NCBI GenBank assembly: GCA_020345945.1
Contig: CP070773.1
Span: forward strand, 582,086-592,210
Length of the DNA stretch: 10,125 bases
From: Candidatus Bathyarchaeota archaeon
GTDB taxonomy: Archaea > Thermoproteota > Bathyarchaeia > RBG-16-48-13 > GCA-020345945
Direction: 5' to 3'
A program made the position numbers and the translations under genes. Position 1 is the first letter of the stretch; each line of letters begins with the position of its first letter. Positions 1-6,686 of the stretch are shown here, piece after piece. The notes under the pieces were generated by a model. It had not been told where the DNA came from, searched no databases, and saw only the letters and a program-made list of their open reading frames with translations.

Positions 1-543
1 AACAGAATCTAAAATATCTACTCCCGTTCTTAATTGAGTCATTACGCTTAATCTACTATACTCACTAGTTCCTGGTATCGCCTTCAACCTTCTAGCGAAC
101 TCCTCCTGTAGAACTAATACTGCCTTTTTGAAAGAAGTCCCAAAAATCTTGAAAAGTAGTGGAGAAGATATTTTGTAGGGTGGAGTCGAGACAATCTTAT
201 CAAATCTTGGTAACTTTATAGAGAGGATATCTCCGGACATTATCTCTAAATTGTCCTTGTTATGAAACTTGGTTTTGAGTATCTTGATGAGTCTGGGATC
301 AATCTCTACTGTAATCACTTTCTTTGCTTGATTTGCTAGAGCTTCTGTCAAATAACCGAGTCCGGCACCTACTTCTAGGACAACTTCTGTCGGCTCTATC
401 TTGGCATAGTATACTAGTTCTTCTATTAGCTTTGAATTGACGATGAAGTTTTGTCCTAACTTTTTGTTTGGATGGATGTTGCATATTCTCAAGAGATTCT
501 TGGTTTCGATCAATAGGTCTCTTTCGACGCTGTCAATATACAC
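1..543 (-). CDS. ksgA: 16S rRNA dimethyladenosine transferase KsgA/Dim1 (3' end cut by window)
   Basis: This S-adenosylmethionine-dependent enzyme dimethylates two adjacent adenosines in the helix 45 loop of 16S rRNA during small-subunit maturation. The 181 visible residues show the family motifs in order: LGQNF (29-33), the SAM-binding EVGAGLG (57-63), acidic VEID (79-82), GDIL (104-107), the catalytic-loop motif TPPY (120-123), QEEFARRL (146-153) and the YSRLSV signature (about 162-167). The C-terminal helical domain lies beyond the left edge. I chose the GTG at 543 because an in-frame TAA lies 30 nt upstream and because the archaeal family usually has 20-30 residues before LGQNF. TTG codons at residues 11 and 18 are alternatives. 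It is the last visible gene of a leftward run, 95 nt after the DUF655 gene. The family call is firm; the start is less certain. Confidence 0.93.
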   Translation of the reverse strand, partial: MYIDSVERDLLIETKNLLRICNIHPNKKLGQNFIVNSKLIEELVYYAKIEPTEVVLEVGAGLGYLTEALANQAKKVITVEIDPRLIKILKTKFHNKDNLEIMSGDILSIKLPRFDKIVSTPPYKISSPLLFKIFGTSFKKAVLVLQEEFARRLKAIPGTSEYSRLSVMTQLRTGVDILDSV

Positions 544-638
544 GCGTATACAATCCTTGATTTGGTATTATGGTTGTGCTAACTCCTTCATCACTAGCGT
601 GTATTTGGTAAAATCATACAACGAACCCATTTACTTTA
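544..638 (-). other. DUF655-ksgA spacer with a 20-codon open frame
   Basis: This 95-nt spacer is long for this tightly packed run. It holds an ATG at 630, 8 nt after the DUF655 stop, followed by 20 sense codons and a TAA. The short frame is the same as that of ksgA. It contains an AAGGAG stretch near its end, but no ATG, GTG or TTG follows at normal spacing. It could be a leader cistron, the remnant of a longer ksgA N-terminus, or chance. Confidence 0.3.
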
Positions 639-1202
639 CTATCTTACTCGGCTGAATATGTAATATTTCTGTTCTGTGGACAGTTCTTCAATTATTCTTT
701 TTGTTATCAGTTTGATGGGGTCTGGCAGTCCCGTCCTTCTCCTCAAGTCCTCGAGGTCTTCGAAAAGATGCTTCTCTCTCTCCGAGAGGATTATCCGTAG
801 ATAATGCTTTCCGATTCCTGGAACTAATTCGAGGGTATGCATTCTAGGAGTAAGCGCCGGTGCCTCATTAAAGAATCTAATAAATCGACCTTCTTGTATC
901 TGTATGATCTTCTCAAGTAAATCTACTATATCTCTGCGTGCACTTGTGGTCAAATCGTTATATGTGATTCTACCTGCGATATGAGTAATCTTATTTCTCC
1001 TATCTTTTCCAACATAAACCCTCTCGTAGGGTTCGAGGGACGCTTCTCTTTCTGTCGTGGCCTCTAATAATGTAAAATATTTCTCTCCTAATAGTTGTAC
1101 TACAGGTTCTGTTCTGTATCTCAGTCTTCCTACTCCTGACTTTCCTCGGGGGAGGTAGTCGAGGACATAGGCAAACTCCTCGTAACGCTTTGAAACACTC
1201 AT
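639..1202 (-). CDS. DUF655 family protein, predicted nucleic-acid binding
   Basis: This 187-residue protein matches the archaeal DUF655 family (COG1491-type), whose members are typically of similar length. The biochemical role is unknown. What can be seen is an N-terminal part opening with AYVLDYLPRG (11-20), a compact middle region with GEKYFTLLE (39-47), and a helix-hairpin-helix motif around 124-145 (LELVPGIGKHYLRIILSE). That motif is a common sequence-independent DNA or RNA backbone binder. The C-terminal half is highly charged. The ATG at 1202 is favoured because an in-frame TGA lies 6 nt further upstream; a fair SD (AGGAGAGA, 1214-1221) lies about 11 nt away. Its position between rpoF and ksgA recurs in archaea and suggests a link to rRNA or transcription, which is an inference. 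Confidence 0.88.
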   Translation of the reverse strand: MSVSKRYEEFAYVLDYLPRGKSGVGRLRYRTEPVVQLLGEKYFTLLEATTEREASLEPYERVYVGKDRRNKITHIAGRITYNDLTTSARRDIVDLLEKIIQIQEGRFIRFFNEAPALTPRMHTLELVPGIGKHYLRIILSEREKHLFEDLEDLRRRTGLPDPIKLITKRIIEELSTEQKYYIFSRVR

Positions 1203-1333
1203 TGACTTTCAGCTCTCTCCTGTATACTCTCTTTGGAAATGCGTTGTCCTCTCTAGTATGTCCAATAATTATGGAGATCGGCAATCGTCCCTCTGTTAGA
1301 TGGAGGTCCTTTGACAGATTAATATTTCGTGCA
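1203..1333. other. 131-nt rpoF-DUF655 gap with unexplained open frame
   Basis: No recognised gene lies here. On the minus strand one frame stays open from just inside the end of rpoF, through the gap, and on into the DUF655 gene out of frame. It contains a TTG at 1284 with an AGAGGG stretch 4 nt before it. The part over the DUF655 gene reads as an Arg/Cys-rich shadow, so a full-length 94-codon gene is unlikely. I see no tRNA, terminator or clear promoter. Confidence 0.3.
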
Positions 1334-1678
1334 TCATTGGGTTCCAGGATGATACTTCAAGATAATCTTTAAGATCTCTTCAAGCTGGGTGGTTGCCACT
1401 ATTCTAGGTCGACTTGAAACGAAAAAGGTTCTTAATTCCTCGACGGTTGACGGCATACAATTAACTATTTGAACAGCGGTTTTTTCCTCGATTGAGAATT
1501 TATCTACAAGCTCCTTCTTCAATTTTTGAGCTTTCTTAAGATCAAGCTTAGCGAACTTGATAGTATAATCTAATGCTCTTCTTTGAAATTGATCAAGTTC
1601 TTCAGCTGTTCTTTCTTCAAGTTTCTTTCGTACTTCAGGAATTGATATGTATGTTTGTGAAATGATGTTCTTAGGCAA
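1334..1678 (-). CDS. rpoF: DNA-directed RNA polymerase subunit Rpo4/RpoF
   Basis: Archaeal homologue of eukaryotic Rpb4. With Rpo7 (RpoE) it forms the polymerase stalk that helps open-complex formation and RNA binding. The 114-residue length is normal for the family. The N-terminus (ISIPEVRKKLEER) forms the tip that packs on Rpo7. The helical HRDC-like core follows at about 27-70, and the closing segment has the typical MPSTVEELRTFF stretch (about 75-86). The start is a TTG at 1678: an in-frame TGA lies two codons upstream and no other start codon is available. The SD is weak, so translational coupling to rpl21e (stop 12 nt upstream) is likely. Family assignment is by overall pattern and by position next to L21e and DUF655, an arrangement known in archaea. 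Confidence 0.92.
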   Translation of the reverse strand: MPKNIISQTYISIPEVRKKLEERTAEELDQFQRRALDYTIKFAKLDLKKAQKLKKELVDKFSIEEKTAVQIVNCMPSTVEELRTFFVSSRPRIVATTQLEEILKIILKYHPGTQ

Positions 1679-1690
1679 ATTCTTTCACAC

Positions 1691-1990
1691 TCATTCTGTT
1701 AACTTGTAAGGTTTGATATGATCTGGCAAAGTTATCACTTTCTTGATTAACTTTCCATCTTTTAAGGCCACAACGTAAGCACGCCCTCTCCTCTCCAATA
1801 TTGTTCCGATCTTTCCTTGGAATCTTCGGTGGGGCATTCCTTTATGCACACTAGAGTTGATATTTATGCTTACACTTTCGCCTTCCGTATAATCATGCAG
1901 AAGAGGGCCAAGCGGAGACATCCCTCTTTTTCTAGGAGTTTTTCTTAGAAGCTTTCTCGTTCGGGCTCTATATCCCTTAGATTTCCTCAT
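1691..1990 (-). CDS. rpl21e: Large-subunit ribosomal protein L21e (eL21)
   Basis: This 99-residue basic protein is the archaeal/eukaryotic 50S/60S protein eL21; bacteria lack it. The N-terminus is Arg/Lys-rich (RKSKGYRARTRKLL), followed by the family signature region around HKGMPHRRFQGKIGTI (49-64), an SH3-like barrel contacting 23S rRNA. The ATG at 1990 has a strong SD (GGAGGG, 5 nt spacing) that lies inside the end of pus10. The two genes overlap by 14 nt in different frames, which points to coupled translation. rpoF follows 12 nt downstream. Length and sequence are ordinary for the family. Confidence 0.96.
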   Translation of the reverse strand: MRKSKGYRARTRKLLRKTPRKRGMSPLGPLLHDYTEGESVSININSSVHKGMPHRRFQGKIGTILERRGRAYVVALKDGKLIKKVITLPDHIKPYKLTE

Positions 1991-3314
1991 CTAATCCCTC
2001 CAATCGAACATCCAACACTTCTATCTGTATCTCTGAAACATCTGTATCCAATATGTTGACCATAGCTGGTTCTGTCTTGAAATCAATCCCACTGATGAGG
2101 TCTCTAATGCGTATTCCTCCCTGACATTTGATTATTAATTCAATTTGATTAGGCGCAAGTCTTCTGGTAGAGGTCTCGTATATGTATTTCTGCCGTCTTC
2201 GTCTTCGTCTTGATCTTTCGCTATGCATATATTGACTGATTAGAACTTTAGAGAATTCTCTTTCAAGTTCCTCAAGGTTCTCAGCGTTTATCTCATCCTT
2301 CAACTTTGCTGTGATTCTGTAGAATACTGTTGTCTGATTCCTTGTGGTAAACTTCTGGGCTTTTTCTCTCGTGGTTCTTGCGAGTTCTGTGACTTCAATC
2401 TTTCCAGAACCAAGTCTATTAATCAGTTGTCTCAGAAGACCCAAATCAGATGGGATTTCCTTTGCTCCTCGTACTTCCAGAATGAAAGGTCTTCCTCTTC
2501 CTAGAACGATAGTATCTACGTCTTCTCTTCCTACCGGTCTGAAAATGATCTCATCGCAGGACATCATATCTTCGACTGATTCACTAAGTATTTCTTCAAT
2601 CGAGTTGTCCAAGGTCTTACCTTTTCCATCGCAGTTGGGGCAACCTATTCCATTACAGGTTTTACATCTCCAAATCAGCTGTCGGATTCCTTTCTCTCGT
2701 TTCAAATATCTACCAATCAAGTATACTGGATTTACCCTTACCTGGAATTTGTTCTTGAATGGATCAACGAATATGGAGACCTCGGGATTTCTATGATCTA
2801 CTACCTTCTCAGATTTCCTTGAGATTATCTTCCCTATCTCTCGACTGAATTCGTTCCGTATCTCTTCTCCCCATATTATCCCCAGCTTGGATCTGATCTC
2901 ATCCTCCTCGTCAAGTATCGTTGAGGGTATCCTGATTCCCACTAGGAAAGTCTTGAAACGAAGCTTTGCTAGTTCGTGGATTATTTCTTTCGTTAATTGG
3001 TCGATTTCATCGAGCCTTCCTTTACATAGATGGCATTCTAACGAAGATTCTTTAAGGGTTGTTCCTTTCTTCTCCAGCGTTTGGAGTGCAGGCTCAAAGA
3101 ATCCGTTTTCAGCCAACTTCTCTAAGAGTCTCGTTCCTCCCTCTTCTCCTTCCAATATCATCTTATGAGCTTTAGCTGTGAGAATTAACTTCAGGGCTCT
3201 TCCTCTTTCGGAATTGTCTGACCCGGATACTAGGAGTGCGAATTGTCTCCCCAGACATCGATCACATAACGGATATTTCTCAAGGAGTCTACCCGCGAGT
3301 TCGATTATCTGCAA
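1977..3314 (-). CDS. pus10: tRNA pseudouridine synthase Pus10
   Basis: Pus10 makes pseudouridine 55 (and in some archaea 54) in the TΨC arm of tRNA. The 445-residue protein has the expected parts. The N-terminal zinc-binding THUMP-containing module carries CDRC (17-20) and CHLC (94-97). CKTC (217-220) and CPNC (225-228) form another Cys-rich cluster. The catalytic domain has GREDVD (262-267), in which D265 is the expected catalytic aspartate, followed by LGRGRPFILEV. A basic loop near 367-374 contains six consecutive arginines. The start is TTG at 3314, preceded by AGAGGG with a 9-nt spacer and no in-frame ATG upstream. It lies 45 nt after srp54 and overlaps rpl21e by 14 nt. All expected cysteines and the catalytic residue are present. 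Confidence 0.95.
   Translation of the reverse strand: MQIIELAGRLLEKYPLCDRCLGRQFALLVSGSDNSERGRALKLILTAKAHKMILEGEEGGTRLLEKLAENGFFEPALQTLEKKGTTLKESSLECHLCKGRLDEIDQLTKEIIHELAKLRFKTFLVGIRIPSTILDEEDEIRSKLGIIWGEEIRNEFSREIGKIISRKSEKVVDHRNPEVSIFVDPFKNKFQVRVNPVYLIGRYLKREKGIRQLIWRCKTCNGIGCPNCDGKGKTLDNSIEEILSESVEDMMSCDEIIFRPVGREDVDTIVLGRGRPFILEVRGAKEIPSDLGLLRQLINRLGSGKIEVTELARTTREKAQKFTTRNQTTVFYRITAKLKDEINAENLEELEREFSKVLISQYMHSERSRRRRRRQKYIYETSTRRLAPNQIELIIKCQGGIRIRDLISGIDFKTEPAMVNILDTDVSEIQIEVLDVRLEGLDEEI
1996..2001 (-). promoter_or_regulatory. Ribosome binding site of rpl21e
   Basis: GGAGGG lies 5 nt before the ATG of rpl21e and inside the last codons of pus10. It is the strongest SD in the leftward run and suits a highly expressed ribosomal protein. 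Confidence 0.75.
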
Positions 3315-3323
3315 AATACAGAA

Positions 3324-3329
3324 CCCTCT
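3324..3329 (-). promoter_or_regulatory. Ribosome binding site deciding the TTG start of pus10
   Basis: AGAGGG lies 9 nt before the TTG at 3314. With no in-frame ATG between it and the gene, it supports the TTG start. Confidence 0.65.
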
Positions 3330-3359
3330 AATATTTTTGAAAAAGTGTCGCAGGATTTA

Positions 3360-4685
3360 CTATCGTGGCATTCCTTTGAATAATGGAGTTTTCTTTCTTG
3401 CTAGGGTCCTCATCATCTTTCTCATCATTCTGTACTGCTGAATTAGTTCTCTCACATCTTTCTCTTTTGTTCCAGACCCTTTAGCTATTCGTCTGATTCG
3501 TTTTGAATTAAGGATTTTAGGAGTCCTCTTCTCTTCTTCCGTCATTGAATCTATTACATGTCTCCATCGTTTCATTTTTATCTCGACGTTTTCAATTTGA
3601 TCCTTCGGGATATTGTAACCTAACCCTGGAACCATCGATAGAACCTTTCCTAAAGGTCCTAAACGTCTCATTGATTCTAGTTGTTCATAAACATCAACCA
3701 GAGTCAGTTTTCCACTCATAACTGCCTTAAGTCGTTTCTTTGAAGTTGGAATCTCTGCTTCTCTAACCTTGGTGATTAGGCTAGTAATATCTCCCATACC
3801 TAGTAATCTGCCCACGAATTGTGAAGGCTCGAAACTCTCAAGGTCCTCAGCTTTCTCACCAGTACCAATATACAATATGGGGGCTCCAGTAGTGGCAACA
3901 GCTGATAGAGCCCCTCCTCCCCTGGCAGAACTGTCGAGCTTGGATATTATTATCCCTCCTATACTTGTAGTTGCATTAAATTTTTCAGCTTGTATTGACG
4001 CCTGTTGCCCGATCGTTCCATCCACAACCAGTATAATCTGATCTGGTCTCACATGCTGAGCCATTGCTTTCATTTCGGATAGAAGTTCATCCTCGTTCTT
4101 GTGCCTTCCCGCTGTATCGATTAGGATTGCATCCACCTTTTCTTCTATGAAGCTGTCTACTCCTCTTTTGGCAATCTTGACAGCGTTCTTTTCTTTCTCT
4201 TCTCCGAATGTTCTTACTCCGATATTCTGTGTCATCTGCTTGAGTTGCGCTAACGCTCCTGGTCGAAAAGTATCTGTGCAGATAACCCCAACCTTCATTC
4301 CTCGCTTAACTAGATCTCTAGCAAGTTTTGCCACAGTTGTTGTCTTTCCGGATCCTTGAATCCCAACGAGCATCAAAATGTTGGGTCTTCCTGATTTGAG
4401 TTCGAGTTTTGTCTCCTTCTCTCCACCGAGAATTCTGACGATCTCTTCGTAGGTTAACCTGACAATATGGTCTCTTCTTGATATCCCAGAAGGCAGTTCC
4501 TTTTTTGCACCTTTTCTGATCCTTTCCGAGAGTTCTAAGACAATATTTACATTTACATCTGCTTGGAGTAATGCACGTTGGATATCTCTCAGGTATTCTT
4601 CAATAGCCTTTTCATCAACAACTGGTATTCTGACTAACTTTCGGATCGAGTCATGAAGAGATAAGCCTAACTTCTCTAGAGCCAT
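3360..4685 (-). CDS. srp54: Signal recognition particle protein SRP54
   Basis: SRP54 is the GTPase subunit of the signal recognition particle. It binds 7S RNA and the signal peptide of nascent membrane or secreted proteins and docks with FtsY. The 441 residues show the N domain (1 to about 90) and then the G domain with GIQGSGKTT (108-116, P-loop), DTFRPGA (138-144), DTAGR (190-194), SKLD (248-251, the usual TKLD) and GTGEK (274-278). The methionine-rich M domain (about 315-441) contains the RNA-binding SMTEEE...RIRRIAKGSG region (380-405). The start is ATG at 4685 with only a weak SD. A 72-nt spacer from gatA carries a TATA-like box, so the gene may have its own promoter. It is full length with no missing motif. 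Confidence 0.97.
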   Translation of the reverse strand: MALEKLGLSLHDSIRKLVRIPVVDEKAIEEYLRDIQRALLQADVNVNIVLELSERIRKGAKKELPSGISRRDHIVRLTYEEIVRILGGEKETKLELKSGRPNILMLVGIQGSGKTTTVAKLARDLVKRGMKVGVICTDTFRPGALAQLKQMTQNIGVRTFGEEKEKNAVKIAKRGVDSFIEEKVDAILIDTAGRHKNEDELLSEMKAMAQHVRPDQIILVVDGTIGQQASIQAEKFNATTSIGGIIISKLDSSARGGGALSAVATTGAPILYIGTGEKAEDLESFEPSQFVGRLLGMGDITSLITKVREAEIPTSKKRLKAVMSGKLTLVDVYEQLESMRRLGPLGKVLSMVPGLGYNIPKDQIENVEIKMKRWRHVIDSMTEEEKRTPKILNSKRIRRIAKGSGTKEKDVRELIQQYRMMRKMMRTLARKKTPLFKGMPR

Positions 4686-4723
4686 CGTGGTTACCGTTTC
4701 GAATATCTTTGACTTTCGTGGGT

Positions 4724-4734
4724 CTCTTAAGCTT
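4724..4734 (-). promoter_or_regulatory. Possible TATA box for srp54
   Basis: AAGCTTAAGAG on the minus strand lies about 39 nt upstream of the srp54 ATG. That would place the transcript start some 15 nt before the gene. The element resembles motifs in the two divergent intergenic regions (near 6603 and 9630). Archaeal TATA boxes of the CTTWWAA type are known; that this one is used is inferred. Confidence 0.35.
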
Positions 4735-4757
4735 ATGGAATAGTCTGAGGGTATTCG

Positions 4758-6212
4758 CTAGAGTTGAGGTTTGTACTTTGTATAGCCCGTCTCTTCTTCA
4801 TATGCATTTGCGATGTTTAGAATCTTCTTTTCGCTATAGGCGTTGCCTATTATCTGCAATCCAACAGGAAGCTGCTCTATGAATCCGCAGGGTACAGAGA
4901 TCGCACATATTCCAGCTAGATTGATTGGCACTGTATCAATATCGCACATATACATTTCAAGAGGGTCTTCTATTTTCTCTCCAATCTTGAATGGTAAAAC
5001 TGGCATTGTCGGGCCTACCAGGGCATCAAATTTTTTTAATGCTTCTCTGAACTCCTCTCTAATCAGCGTTCTGATCTTCAATGCCTTCAGGTAGTATTGT
5101 TCATAGTAACCAGCTGACAACGCATATGCTCCAAGAATTATCCTGCGTTTAACCTCATGTCCAAATCCAATCTCTCTAGTCTTGGACGAGGAGGTCTTCC
5201 AGTCAAGTCCCTCATCTTCAGCTCGTAGGCCATATCGGACTCCATCATATCTTGCGAGGTTAGAACTTGCCTCTGACAGCGCGATGATATAGTAAGCTGG
5301 CAATGAATACTGCAGCGTCGGTAAGGAGATCTCTTCAAGGTCCATTCCTATATCGGTCAGTTTTTGTATCTCTTTGTGGAGGTGCTCTGATATTCTTGAA
5401 TCTATGCCTGAACCGAACAGTTCATCAATAACTCCGATCTTCTTTCCATCTACGTTCTTACTTAATGAAGCGAGGTATTTCCCTTTCGACTGGACTGAAG
5501 TTCCGTCTCTTGGGTCATAACCTGCTATGGCATCCAACAATAATGCACAGTCTTTAACAGTTCTTCCGATCGGGCCTATCTGGTCTAAGCTATTGGCATA
5601 AGCGATCAAACCATATCTGCTGACAAGTCCGTATGTGGGTTTGAGACCAACCACAGAACAGAAACTTGCTGGACAGCGTACGGATCCTCCAGTGTCGCTT
5701 CCTAGAGATAAGGCGGTTTCACCAATTGAGGTTGCTGCTGCACTCCCTCCTGACGATCCTCCAGCAACATAGGAAGTATTCCATGGATTACGGGTTACTC
5801 CGAAGAAGCTTGTTTCTGTTGATGTTCCCATAGCGAATTCGTCCATGTTAGTCTTTCCAATTATAATGCCATCCTCCCCTCTGATCTTCTCTACAACTGT
5901 TGCATCGTATGGAGGAACGAAGTTCTCAAGCATTCGTGAGGAACAGGTTGTGGGTATGCCCTTGGTGCATATGTTGTCCTTGACAGCGACAGGTAATCCA
6001 ACAAGTAAGCCGATCTTCTCTCCTCTTTCCACTTTCTTGTCTATCTTCTTAGCTTGACTTAATGCTGTGTCTTCTTGTACTGAGGTGTATGCGTGGATCT
6101 GTTCATCGAATTTACTGATCTTCTCAAGGATCGCACTTACATATTCTTGTGCTGAGAGTTCCTGGGACAGTATTCGTTTTCTTGTTTCATATGCTGAGAG
6201 TAAACCCGACAA
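4758..6212 (-). CDS. gatA: Asp-tRNA(Asn)/Glu-tRNA(Gln) amidotransferase subunit A
   Basis: GatA is the glutaminase subunit of GatCAB. It releases ammonia from glutamine or asparagine for transfer to Asp-tRNA(Asn) or Glu-tRNA(Gln) on GatB. The 484-residue protein belongs to the amidase-signature family. The Ser-cisSer-Lys triad is visible: K78 in GLPVAVKDN, S153 in GGSSGGS, and the nucleophile S177 in GSDTGGSVR. Family length is normal. The start is TTG at 6212; GTGAGGG, which spans the gatC stop, lies 9 nt upstream. gatC ends 12 nt before it and is in the same frame, so only a TGA and four codons separate the two proteins. Archaea generally use GatDE for Gln-tRNA and GatCAB for Asn-tRNA, so Asn-tRNA is the likelier main product. 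Confidence 0.97.
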   Translation of the reverse strand: MSGLLSAYETRKRILSQELSAQEYVSAILEKISKFDEQIHAYTSVQEDTALSQAKKIDKKVERGEKIGLLVGLPVAVKDNICTKGIPTTCSSRMLENFVPPYDATVVEKIRGEDGIIIGKTNMDEFAMGTSTETSFFGVTRNPWNTSYVAGGSSGGSAAATSIGETALSLGSDTGGSVRCPASFCSVVGLKPTYGLVSRYGLIAYANSLDQIGPIGRTVKDCALLLDAIAGYDPRDGTSVQSKGKYLASLSKNVDGKKIGVIDELFGSGIDSRISEHLHKEIQKLTDIGMDLEEISLPTLQYSLPAYYIIALSEASSNLARYDGVRYGLRAEDEGLDWKTSSSKTREIGFGHEVKRRIILGAYALSAGYYEQYYLKALKIRTLIREEFREALKKFDALVGPTMPVLPFKIGEKIEDPLEMYMCDIDTVPINLAGICAISVPCGFIEQLPVGLQIIGNAYSEKKILNIANAYEEETGYTKYKPQL

Positions 6213-6221
6213 TTCCTGTGG

Positions 6222-6228
6222 CCCTCAC
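6222..6228 (-). promoter_or_regulatory. Ribosome binding site of gatA overlapping the gatC stop
   Basis: GTGAGGG contains the TGA of gatC and sits 9 nt before the TTG of gatA, which suggests termination-reinitiation coupling. Confidence 0.6.
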
Positions 6229-6539
6229 AGTATTCTTGGGGCTTTGAATAGACCGTTTTCTTTCTTCGAGGCGTTCTCGAGTGCGATCTTGTTGGGTAGA
6301 CAGGGAGATGTCGTATCGTCACGTACAATGTCTTTGATATCCATGACATGAAAAGTGGGTTCTATATTTCGTGTATTTACCTCGTCAATTCTACGGAAGT
6401 AATCTAGAATCTCGTTCAGCTGTTGGGCAAAAAGGGAAACTTCTTCTTTAGAGAGTCCAATATTTACAAGATCAGATATATGTTCAACAGTTCCCTCATC
6501 AACTCTCCAAGAAGATCTTTCTTCTTTATCTTTTGCCAT
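6225..6539 (-). CDS. gatC: Asp-tRNA(Asn)/Glu-tRNA(Gln) amidotransferase subunit C
   Basis: GatC is the small subunit that wraps around GatA and GatB and stabilises the complex. The 104-residue protein shows the family pattern: a paired helical N-terminus (HISDLVNIGLSKEEV, 20-34), LNEILDYFRRIDEVNT (41-56), the extended NIEPTFHV segment and the charged RDD near 73-75 before a flexible tail ending in FKAPRIL. I prefer the ATG at 6539 because AGGTGAG sits 7 nt upstream. A GTG at 6551 in the same frame lies within that SD and would add only four residues. It is the first gene of the leftward run, with gatA 12 nt downstream. It diverges from gatB, so the three subunits can be expressed from one intergenic region. 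Confidence 0.94.
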   Translation of the reverse strand: MAKDKEERSSWRVDEGTVEHISDLVNIGLSKEEVSLFAQQLNEILDYFRRIDEVNTRNIEPTFHVMDIKDIVRDDTTSPCLPNKIALENASKKENGLFKAPRIL

Positions 6540-6546
6540 CGGGCTT

Positions 6547-6553
6547 CTCACCT
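6547..6553 (-). promoter_or_regulatory. Ribosome binding site deciding the gatC start
   Basis: AGGTGAG ends 7 nt before the ATG at 6539 and contains the alternative in-frame GTG (6551). It therefore favours the shorter gatC product. Confidence 0.65.
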
Positions 6554-6622
6554 AGGACTCTAATAGGTCTGGTAATTCTCCTCTAAGGATCTATCAAACG
6601 GGCTAAAAGCGTTCAATATGCA

Positions 6623-6632
6623 ATATAAATAG
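6623..6632 (+). promoter_or_regulatory. Putative TATA box of gatB, possibly bidirectional
   Basis: ATATAAATAG lies about 55 nt before the gatB TTG, giving a predicted transcript start near 6653-6656 and a leader of about 30 nt. Its complement reads CTATTTATAT, which could serve gatC with a leader of about 58 nt. Position and composition fit archaeal TBP sites. Use in either direction is inferred. Confidence 0.55.
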
Positions 6633-6675
6633 TTCTTAACTCCTCAAGAATGTAGTTAGTTCATGGGAGAATAAC

Positions 6676-6680
6676 GAGGT
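6676..6680 (+). promoter_or_regulatory. Ribosome binding site deciding the TTG start of gatB
   Basis: GAGGT lies 6 nt before the TTG at 6687. The only nearby in-frame ATG (6663) is followed after two codons by TAA, so it cannot be the start. Confidence 0.7.
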
Positions 6681-6686
6681 TTAGAC

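Larger units (their letters stand above)
6552..6686. promoter_or_regulatory. Divergent gatC/gatB promoter region
   Basis: This 135-nt AT-rich spacer must carry promoters for both the leftward gatCA run and rightward gatB. It holds a near-symmetric TATA-like box (6623-6632) and a CTAAAAGC element (6603-6610, GCTTTTAG on the minus strand). An orphan SD-like AGAGGAGA on the minus strand (6577-6584) is not followed by a start codon. No terminator or RNA gene is apparent. Confidence 0.6.

Noticed and set aside
588..594. C-box-like GTGATGA on the minus strand, possible C/D box sRNA
   Set aside because: No CTGA D box or second box pair lies at suitable spacing.
437..655. 72-codon plus-strand open frame over ksgA and its spacer
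   Set aside because: It is antisense to ksgA motifs such as LGQNF and has no family resemblance or good SD.
2344..2796. 150-codon plus-strand open frame inside pus10
   Set aside because: It lies antisense to a well-supported gene whose motifs are intact and has no recognisable domain. Its Ser/Pro/Leu-rich composition is typical of a shadow frame.
6577..6584. Strong SD-like AGAGGAGA upstream of gatC on the minus strand
   Set aside because: No ATG, GTG or TTG follows at normal spacing, and an in-frame stop lies just before the gatC start, so no leader gene can be supported.
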